From positions 11,956,336 through 12,020,335 of the forward strand of contig CM040091.1 in assembly GCA_022496805.1 (NCBI GenBank): a stretch of 64,000 bases of DNA. The letters are read 5' to 3'. Below, one piece after another: positions 56,521 to 64,000 of the stretch (position 1 is its first letter; each line of letters opens with the position of its first letter). Under the pieces are notes generated by a model. That model was given only the letters and a program-made list of their open reading frames with translations, searched no databases and was not told the origin of the DNA. Both the position numbers and the translations under genes were made by a program. This DNA is from Pohlia nutans (taxonomy: Eukaryota > Streptophyta > Bryopsida > Bryales > Mniaceae).

Positions 56521-57061
56521 TTAACCCCTAAGTGACCAAACGACCATTTTATGGTCGCTGCCCTTTTTTAACGGGCTGCTTGGAATGGAATTTTTTTTAA
56601 AGATAAAAAATATTTTCAAGTAGGAAATCAAGTCTACTTTCCAACCCAATTTGAATCATGTCAATCCGAGTTAAACTCCATCAAGGAGAATTTTTCAAAG
56701 ACAAACACCTCAACATTGTCCTAGAGTTACAAAACTTACTATTTCGGGAAAGTAATGATGTTCCCTCTTTCTAAAATTTTGCCTTTTTGAACTTTAGAAT
56801 AGAATGTCTAGTTTCAACCAATCATTCCAAATTTCAAATTCTAAAAATAAAATTTATAATTTTGGTGAATATTCAAGGATAAATGCTTTTAAATTCGTTT
56901 AATGAGTATTTAGAGCATTTTTGAAAGTTTGACCGTACAGATTATTACTAAACATCGTGCTTCTCATTTTCTCTTTTGAACCAAACTTCATCGAAGTTGT
57001 AGAAGCATCATTTTATAACGCATTTAGGTTTTGCCCTTACCCCCCGTCATTTAGGGGTTAA
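56521..57061. mobile_element. MITE of the TTAA family
   Basis: Starts TTAACCCCTAAGTGACCAAA, ends 'cccgtcatttaggggttaa'. Intact reference for 52867-54386 and, inverted, for 58567-61399. Confidence 0.85.
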
Positions 57062-57173
57062 GAAGAAAAAAAATTGACAAAAAAGTGCCGAAGGTGGTAC
57101 ATTTCTACATTTACAACATTCTTGCCTTGTTGCCGTACTGCAGTGAATGAATCTCAGAGCATTCTCCACAATA

Positions 57174-57456
57174 AGGTCAAGACACCTAAAACCGATAACT
57201 TAAGCTACCTACACTATTTCTGGACCAGCTATTAATAGGGTGATATTTTTCCCGGGTTGGAAGTTAGTTTTTGCGGAGAATGCAAATTTTTCCATGAATT
57301 ATTTCCCAATATTGAAATTTGTACAATTTTTCAAAGTGAAAAGTACTTCAGAACCCATAACCGATATGTACAAATGAGGTACATCTGTTCTTTCACAATC
57401 TAGAAATTAGAATATATCGGTTTTTGGTCACCTGTCGGTTATGGGTGTCTCTACCT
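57174..57456. mobile_element. TA-element with CCTAAAACCGA termini, copy 2 (inverse)
   Basis: AGGTCAAGACACCTAAAACC to an eroded inverted end 'gggtgtctctacct', TA on both sides. Inverse of 51180-51473. Confidence 0.8.
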
Positions 57457-57559
57457 TAACGGTAGCCATTTCATATGAGGTGATTCTGTGAATTTATACA
57501 GTAATGGATTCCACACCAATTCCCAGCCACTCAGCTTCAAGGGAAAGGGAGCTCAATAC

Positions 57560-57745
57560 AAATGTCCATGCCAATTGGCACACGGTATTGGGGGAAGCCC
57601 CCTAAAAGCACACTTACTGCGAGGCAGTTGACACTTGGCATGCAGGGCGTCAGGACCCAAAACCGTGGCTAAAAGAGAATATGTCAAAAGACGCCCTCTA
57701 CAGGTTTGGAACCTGTGACCTTCATTAAAAAAAATTCCAAAAGGC
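57560..57745 (-). mobile_element. SINE-like element with tRNA-type box B
   Basis: On the minus strand the head reads GGTCACAGGTTCCAAACC, close to the pol III box B of a tRNA T-arm. It is followed by 'gagggcgtcttttgacatat', a body shared with 62595-62745. The box A part is missing; a TTAA MITE begins 3 bp away. Confidence 0.5.
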
Positions 57746-57747
57746 TG

Positions 57748-58293
57748 TTAACCCTTTAACGTACCAATTCTACACTGTTTTCAAAGATGCACTATAAAAT
57801 ATTTGATGAAACCCTACAATGGAGTAGATGTACAATGATAACTTGTAAATGTCGATGTGAATATCACATCTATACGGTTAAATGCATCATAATTTTTATT
57901 AATAATTTTTATTAAATTTTGAAAGGTTTTCTTTTGAAATTCAATTAAAAATCCCAAATCAACACAAAAAAAGTTCAAAAAAATCTAATGAAATTGGAAT
58001 AACATGCCCTACGAGATGGTATGGTTTTCATTATTTGATTCTACCTATTTTGAAAAATCATGTTTGAGGTCTCACTTTTTGAACTAAAAATGAAACTTGA
58101 CATAAACCGATTGTGTTATTTTTCTAAAAATCATAATAACCTATTTTGAAGATCCAAGCTGTTCAAAGAATTGTCAACCTGCACAAGAACCAAGAGTAAT
58201 TTTGGTGATGAAAACTGTTCAATCTAATGAGATCCGAACAATTTCAATTTGTTTGTCGTTCAATATATGGACGTTGGCGCACTAAAGGGTTAA
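57748..58293. mobile_element. MITE of the TTAA family, CCCTTTAA subtype
   Basis: Starts TTAACCCTTTAACGTACC, ends 'ttggcgcactaaagggttaa'. Same subtype as 52097-52644. Confidence 0.82.
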
Positions 58294-58504
58294 TTCAACC
58301 CAATTGCCATGCAAAAACAATAAAAATAATAAAATAATAAAATATTTTATAAAAAGTATTTTTAAAATGAAATTTGATGTGGCACCATTTCGGCCATGTC
58401 AGACTAGATTTTGTTTTTATTTATTTATTTTAAATATTTAATTTATTTAATTTTAAATTTTAAATTTGCATGTAGTAACAATTAGACTAAGTTAACGGAC
58501 ATTG

Positions 58505-58571
58505 ATTGGAGGCGTGCATTGTTTTGTAATGCGCGTTGTTAGCACGACGCTCTAACCAATTGAGCTATAAT
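58505..58571 (-). repeat. tRNA-like 5' half (pseudo-tRNA or SINE head)
   Basis: The minus strand reads GGGATTATAGCTCAATTGGT then TAGAGCGTCGTGCTAACAAC and CGCG. This matches the acceptor start, D-arm (box A TAGCTCAATTGG) and anticodon arm of a plant tRNA of the tRNA-Ile(UAU) type, but with AAC in the anticodon position. No T-arm or acceptor 3' half follows, so it is not a working tRNA. Confidence 0.55.
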
Positions 58572-59147
58572 CCCTAAATGACAAAGGGGTAAAGGGCAAA
58601 ACCTAGATGTGTTATAAAATGTTACTTGCAACTTTGCTCGCAACTTTGATGAGGTTTGTTCCAACACAATAAATGAGAAGCATGACGTTTAGTAATATCC
58701 ATACAGTCAAAATTTCAAAAAATGTTGTAGATACTCATTTAATGAGTTTAGAAGCATTTATTGTTGAATATTCACCTAAATTACAATTTCTTTTTTAAAA
58801 TTTGAAATTTTGTATGATTGGTTAAAACTAGACATTCTATTCTAAATTGGTCGCTAGCATTAGTAAATGGGCTAGATAACAATTATTCTTTAGTATATAA
58901 AGATTCCCATCAATCACATGTCATGTATGCAACTCTTTAGGCGCAGATACATAGCTATATGTCCTCAAATGCAACCAACATCACATACTGCTCTAACTTA
59001 GAGTTAAAAGACATAATAAAATAATATGGGAACTAAGACAACTAATACTCTCAATACATAAATCAAGATGCTACATTCTCATGAACACAAGCACCTTCAA
59101 CAACAACCCACAAGAAAACACAATACTTCCCTGGTTTTTCCCTTGTA

Positions 59148-60208
59148 CAGTGGGCCAAATTTCAAGGTCAAAATATTTATACAAAAAAAATTATTTACAA
59201 TCTACCAACGTGTGTAGTTGTCAAATAAACATGCTTCTAAATTGAAATTCTCTAGATGATGCAATCTCTTAGCATAAACGCTTCTTAAAAAAATCAAGGA
59301 TAGCCAAATTTAGTTGTGTGCACTTGTCACATCTCAAAGACTCCACTTGTTTAAAAATTGGAGACCATACATGCATGAAGAAGCTTTTTTTTACTCAGTA
59401 TATGAGTGAGTGAGGCTGTGAGTGAGGCTGTGAGTGAGGCTTTTTCCTCAGTGAGTGAGGTTGTGAGGCAGGATGATGGCAGGATGATGGTATCTGAGTT
59501 TTTTTTTGTGAGGCAAGATGATGGTATGTGAGATTTCTTTTGAGGCAGGATGATGGCAAGATGATGCCAAAAACTTCATGGTGAATAGACAATTTCTCAG
59601 TTGGCAGTGAAAAACTTTCCAGAGCAGCTACCAATGTTGGTAGATTTTTAATAACTTTTTTTTGGTGAATCTTTTGGCCTTGAAATTTGGCATGAATGTT
59701 GTTATCATAAAGATCATGCTGTGCCAAAAATCTCATGGTAAATAGACAATTTCTCAACCGTTGGGAGGGTGTCAAAGTTGGTAGCAATGAAATGGTTTTC
59801 CCCCATTTTTTCCCACAACTACACACGTTGGTAGATTGTTAATATCCTTTTTTGTATTAATTTTTTGACCTTGAAATTTTTACCACATGTTATTAGTATA
59901 AAGAGGTTTTTGTTCCAAGAGTTTCATGGCAAAAAAAAAAAATTCAAACTTTGGGAGGCTGTCAAAGTTGGTAGCAGTGAAACTTTTTCCACTGCTACCA
60001 ATGTTGGTAGATTTTGAATAACGTTTTGTCGGTGCATCTTTTGGCCTTGAAATTTGGTATGCATATAATTAACTTAAAGATAATGCTTTGGTAAAAATTT
60101 CGTGGGAGAATACTAATTTTTGAGCTCTCGGGAGGCTTTCAAAGTTGGCAGTCTTGAAATTTTTCTCACTGCGATTTCGAAAACGACATTTTGATTGGTA
60201 GCCCACTG
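59148..60208. mobile_element. Foldback TA-element with repeat-structured arms, copy 2
   Basis: CAGTGGGCCAAATTTCAAGG at the left and GCCCACTG at the right, TA on both sides. The right arm closely follows the arm of 10740-11717 ('gagctctcgggaggctttc'); the left arm is shortened, and a GTGAGTGAGGCT / GGCAGGATGAT minisatellite (59403-59550) replaces part of it. Confidence 0.85.
59403..59550 (+). repeat. GTGAGTGAGGCT / GGCAGGATGAT minisatellite
   Basis: Three to four GTGAGTGAGGCT units, then three to four 'gaggcaggatgatgg' units, inside the foldback element. Confidence 0.85.
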
Positions 60209-60239
60209 TACATGTGGACCGCGAAGATGTCACGGCAAT

Positions 60240-60690
60240 GCCAAATTTAAATATGATATACTTTGCATTAAAGGGCTGCCATACCAAAGTGTCCCACTAC
60301 TACATCCAAAAGACAATCTCACCATACAATTTATCAAGTTCACTTATTGTAATGATAGATTCTCACAACAAACAACTAACAATAAAATTCAAAAATTCGA
60401 GAAAAAATACCAACAAGTAATTAATAGCATTACTAACCAAGGATGGAAAATTGAATGGCTCGTAGTCATCACCGCCGGAGCTAGAGGAACAACATACACC
60501 CCTTCTATGATACTCCTAGAAAAAAATTAAAATTACTAAACACCTCCGTTAAAACACCTTTAAAAGAATAAATGCCATTGCAATACATCATGCAACATCC
60601 ATTATCCTATATAAAAGAAAAATTGAAAATAACCAACCGCTCCTACTAAACCTGGACCCACTTTCACTAATGAAACCAAACAAGGGGTAG
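60240..60690 (+). pseudogene. Non-LTR retrotransposon (LINE) C-terminal fragment
   Basis: The plus strand encodes DILCIKGLPYQSVPLLHPKD, then FIKFTYCNDRFSQQTTNNK, KYQQVINSITNQGWKIEWL and VVITAGARGTTYTPSM. After a frameshift near 60535-60560 it continues NAIAIHHATSIILYKRKIEN and NQPLLLNLDPL to a stop at 60690. The 'F.FTYCNDRF', 'GW.V..L.VITAGARGT' and 'SIILHKRK.ENNQPL' phrases match, from memory, the region after the reverse-transcriptase domain in LINE-like elements of non-seed plants and other eukaryotes. The reverse transcriptase itself is absent. Confidence 0.65.
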
Positions 60691-61166
60691 TGGTTACAAC
60701 GACTCTTTCTGGTTAGTACAATAAAAACCCTTGTCTCAGATAGGTAGAACGGGTTTGGTTGATTGGTACAAAATTTCTTGCCATAATAACTCATTAGCAA
60801 GACCAAGTCATGTATACAACATTACAACATTGCTCAAAAGAACTCATCAAAAATCAAACCTAGACCATCCAATTGTAATATCGTGTCCTTCACCAACCAA
60901 CCACAACATTCATAACTTGGCAATCTCTAACCAAACTCCAAGTTAAACCCAACAAATTATCCCTACGGGTTGATACTAGTTACTTTTATTTATTGATGTT
61001 GGTCACTAGAGTGACTATTCCCAATAGGAAAGAATAGTTTTGTTCCAATGTCCCTTTGTCTAAGGGCATCGGGTCTTTGTCATTACAAACAGACAGTTTA
61101 TTCACACCGGCCTTGAAAGAGGAGTGACGTTTCTATCTATCTGTCTATGAAGTCGATGACAAAGGA
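60691..61166. other. Remainder of the insertion in the split TTAA MITE
   Basis: No gene recognised. Near 61095-61130 'aacagacagtttattcacac' plus 'cggcc' resembles, inverted, the GC-rich patch near 10.2 kb. Confidence 0.4.
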
Positions 61167-61412
61167 TAGAACATCATTAATTTCCAAAAATAGTAAGTTT
61201 TATTACACTAGGACAATATTGAGGTGTTTGTCTTTGAAAAAAAATTCCTTGGTGGAGTTTTAGTTAAATTGACATGATTAAAATTGGATTAGAAAGTAGA
61301 CTTGATTTGAACCTTGAAATATATTTTATTCTATATAGAAATATTTTTTTCATCTTAGAAATCGACTATAAAATGGTCATTTGGTCACTTAGGGGTTAAA
61401 ACCGGAATATGG

Positions 61413-61960
61413 GGGATTCACCTATAAATGCCTACAACCCTCTCTAAATTAGACAGTTTTGCAAATATGCATTATAAAATGCAATCAAGAGGGATATTTT
61501 GAACTTGATGTATAAATAAAAGTTGTGCATTATGAATTTTAAATTCTATCCATATGGTTAAATCTATGATTGCAATCAAAAATATTTTGTATAAAGTTTA
61601 AAACTTAAAATTTATAATTCTTTTGTAATTCAATTACGAATAAGATATTGACAATCTATCGATGAAATTTGATGTGATAGGCTGAAATGTAATACTCTAC
61701 ATGTAGTAATTTTTGGAGATATTTTTGGTTGCTTGATTTAATGAGTTGAGTTTTTTAAGAGCACTTTTGAAGACTTTTGAACTAAGATCTTAGAATTTTT
61801 TGGTGAATCATTGCAACATGAAATGAGGCATCATTTTTTTCACAAATCATCCATTTAACTTAACTTCCCATAAAATCCATAGTAAAAAATTCACACAATA
61901 AAAAGTGCATGTTGGATGAGAAAACATGGATGAAATCTGTACATTGTCTAAGCATTGAGG
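61413..61960. mobile_element. TTAA-family MITE, ends eroded
   Basis: 'cctataaatgcctacaaccc' replaces the usual left end. The interior 'gcattataaaatgcaatc' and 'tccatatggttaaatcta' matches 51517-52092. The right end stops at 'gtctaagcattgagg' without TTAA. Confidence 0.65.
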
Positions 61961-62029
61961 TCACGAGCCACGCAGCCCAACCACCCAAAAGAGCTACCGG
62001 GTAGAGTCAAACCAGACCACAAGATTTAG

Positions 62030-62240
62030 CAAAAGAAAGGATACAAGCGGCTAGTCGTGTAGTCTCTGCCTTCGTATTTACCCTAAATTTACTCTTACTC
62101 CTTGTTTGTATTGTTCAGCCATGTAACTGCTTAAAAAAAAAGCGTTTCCATAATCTCTCCCCAGGTGGGGCAGAGACAACAAACAACAACAAAACCCCCC
62201 CGGCACTCTAACCAAGTGAGCTTAGAAGTCCCATTGCCAC
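62030..62240 (-). repeat. Possible tRNA-derived SINE
   Basis: The minus strand begins 'taagctcacttggttagagt', a box A-like tRNA D-arm. A body of about 180 bp without coding capacity follows. No second copy in the window, so the assignment is tentative. Confidence 0.35.
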
Positions 62241-62285
62241 GAGCTATCTATCACCTTGAATTGGTCATGCTTCTAAAGATCGCTA

Positions 62286-62589
62286 AGGTCGAGGCACCTA
62301 AAACCGACCAGGTACCCAAAACCAACCACCCTAAATTCTTGCCTAATTTCTAGATTTTCAAAGGGAAGATGTACCTCATTTGTACATTAGTGCATGTGAT
62401 CGGTTTTAGGTAAACTTATGAAATTCACTTTGAAAATTTGTGCTTATTCAAATAATTATCTAAATAAATAAATTAAATATGAAAACTTCTTAATTTCTTA
62501 TTGCTAAAAGAGGAAAATATTCAAAATATTGATTCACTATCCCATGCATAGTGAATGTCTTAACTTATCGGTTTTAGGTGCCTCGACGT
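62286..62589. mobile_element. TA-element with CCTAAAACCGA termini, copy 3
   Basis: AGGTCGAGGCACCTAAAACC to 'ggttttaggtgcctcgacgt', TA on both sides. Same orientation as copy 1, AT-rich central deletion/insertion differences. Confidence 0.85.
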
Positions 62590-62594
62590 TACCC

Positions 62595-62745
62595 CTAACA
62601 AGTTCGGAAGGCCCCCTAAAACCGCAGGAACTGTAAATTAATTGACACTACATAAGACTGTGGCCAAAATGGAACATACCAAAAGATGCCCTCATCATGT
62701 CTCAAACTTGTGACCTTTGCATGACGCTCTAACCAGTTTAGAAAA
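62595..62745 (-). mobile_element. SINE-like element with tRNA-type boxes A and B
   Basis: The minus strand begins 'tctaaactggttagagcg' (box A-like), then GGTCACAAGTTTGAGAC (box B-like) with the right spacing for a pol III promoter. The body 'gagggcatcttttggtatg' and tail 'tttagggggccttcc' are shared with 57560-57745. Confidence 0.55.
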
Positions 62746-62749
62746 CCAT

Positions 62750-63155
62750 CCTTCTACTCCTTCCCGTAAAAAGACCTTGATTTCATTGAAATCCATAGAT
62801 TTTGTTTAATCCAATGATTACAAAGGGAGTATGTCGTTTGTAATGCAAATGTATGAATTAAGTCAGTATAGAGGAAGTATTTTGGCTGCCAAAAAGTGTA
62901 TACATGACTAAAATCCGTGAAAATAATTCATAATTAGCATCCATGATCAACCCAATCAAAATCTATAGATTAAGGTGCCAAATTGTCTGCAATGCCCAAA
63001 AGCAATTGTTAAGCACGTGCGAAGCTTAATTGCTAACAATCAATGAGTACACTTGAAAGCCATGGTTTTATTTTGGAACAAAGTTTAGGTCAATGTCATG
63101 GTCTTCCGGAACACAATGAACACCTCATAGTTCCTTATCTAAGAAGGTCATTTTA
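62750..63155. other. Intergenic stretch
   Basis: No recognised gene or repeat. Confidence 0.4.
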
Positions 63156-63751
63156 TTGAACCCTAAGCGCCAAACCATCCATTTTCTGAATAATTTGCAA
63201 AATCAAACTCCATTTTTTCATCCGTCATGTGCTTTTTTGCACTGTGAATTTTTTTACTATAGATTTTATGGGAAGTTAGATTCATGCATGTATCATCCGA
63301 TTAGTAAGGGGATGATATGTGAAATTTTTATGCCTCGTTTTATGATCCAATGATTTGCCAAAAATTTCTAAGATCTTAGTTTAAAAATTATAGAACTGCC
63401 GGTGTGATGACCGCTTGCAAGCTACAGTAATGAACTCGTAAAATTAAGCAACCAAAAAATCTCCAAAAATCACTGCAATTAGAGTATTACATTTCAACAC
63501 ATCACTACAAATCTAATCCACATATTGTCAATATTTTATTTACAATCAAATTAAAAAAGAAAATATTGAATTTTATACTAAAATATTGGTGATTGCAATT
63601 GTAGATATAGCCTTATGGATAAAATCTAAAATTCACATTGTACAACATTTATTCATACATCACGTTCAAAATATCCTTCTTAGTTGCATCTCTTATAATG
63701 CATCTTTGCAATTCTTCAATTTTGAAGAGGGGTGTCGGCATTAAGGGTTAA
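63156..63751. mobile_element. MITE of the TTAA family
   Basis: Left end TTGAACCCTAAGCGCCAAAC, right end 'ggtgtcggcattaagggttaa'. Interior as in 11880-12456, same orientation. Confidence 0.78.
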
Positions 63752-64000
63752 CCTTTAAAAGGACAAATAAGTCCTAAAGGTATAGTTACAAGAGAATAAT
63801 GGGGGAAAAAGCGATTTTGTGAACTAAAACATGCAATAATTATTGCTTTGGAAAGTTGTTGATAAAGTGAAGTTAGATTCTTAAATTGTGTTGGATTTGG
63901 AAATTTGTGGAACAATCCACAAGCACATAAAAGAGTTGAATTTCGTAGGGTGGGTCAAGCAACATGTGGATGTTCTAGCTCAATTGTGCAATTCCAACTT
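63752..64000. other. Window end, no recognised feature
   Basis: 'acctttaaaaggacaaataa' near 63752 could be the start of another TTAA element running past the window. Confidence 0.3.

Larger units (their letters stand above)
58567..61399. mobile_element. TTAA-family MITE (inverse) split by ~2.3 kb
   Basis: The left part 'ccctaaatgac..gggtaaagggcaaaacc' and right part '..tggtcatttggtcacttaggggttaa' together make an inverse copy of 56521-57061. The break falls after 'agacattctattctaaa' near 58845 and resumes at 'gaacatcatta' near 61167. The inserted DNA holds the second foldback element and a LINE fragment. Confidence 0.75.

Noticed and set aside
58505..58571. Functional tRNA gene
   Set aside because: Only the acceptor 5' strand, D-arm and anticodon arm are present; the T-arm and 3' acceptor strand are missing.

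Overview
This is nuclear DNA from a plant, most likely a non-angiosperm land plant or a close streptophyte relative. The AT-rich sequence carries GT-AG introns, a canonical NF-YC transcription-factor gene split over at least six coding exons (angiosperm NF-YC genes usually have an unbroken coding region), an LTR retroelement primed by tRNA-Asp, Helitron fragments and a non-LTR retroelement fragment. The species cannot be named from sequence alone.

Layout. 0-10 kb: a degenerate satellite-like array with an embedded 145-bp x4 tandem repeat, plus the first of many short elements bounded by TTAA. 10-15 kb: a foldback TA-element, a broken kinase-like gene duplicated head to head, and the C-terminal end of a Helitron helicase. 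15-21.5 kb: mostly non-coding, with a broken heavy-metal-associated (HMA) domain gene and the N-terminal helicase part of a Helitron. 21.5-41 kb: a candidate 19.6-kb insertion with GGAGAGC-rich inverted termini, sitting between helicase and Rep pieces of a Helitron that lie on the same strand in the right order. Inside it, a young LTR retroelement (848-bp LTRs, TSD GCATG) has landed in a coding-like region, and a 6.35-kb two-gene DNA transposon has landed in its 3' LTR. The rest of the insertion holds SWIM-domain gene remnants, a BamHI-palindrome satellite containing a hAT-like MITE, a G-rich minisatellite, unassigned exon-like pieces and a CACTA foldback MITE. 41-47 kb: the Helitron Rep piece, microsatellites and more MITEs. 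47.4-50.9 kb: NF-YC, the one gene that looks intact and host-functional, on the minus strand. 51-64 kb: dense, partly triple-nested TTAA elements, TA-elements, tRNA-related SINE-like pieces and a LINE C-terminal fragment.

The 6.35-kb transposon is the most striking system. It carries a 970-aa three-exon transposase-like protein (coiled coil plus DDE-like domain) and a convergent two-exon 395-aa protein with a BAH-like region. Both are driven from near-identical inverted subterminal promoter repeats. Because it interrupts an LTR whose sister copy is intact, its empty site can be read directly and shows at most a 1-bp target duplication. All exon boundaries were inferred by eye from splice signals and reading frame, without transcripts or database searches.
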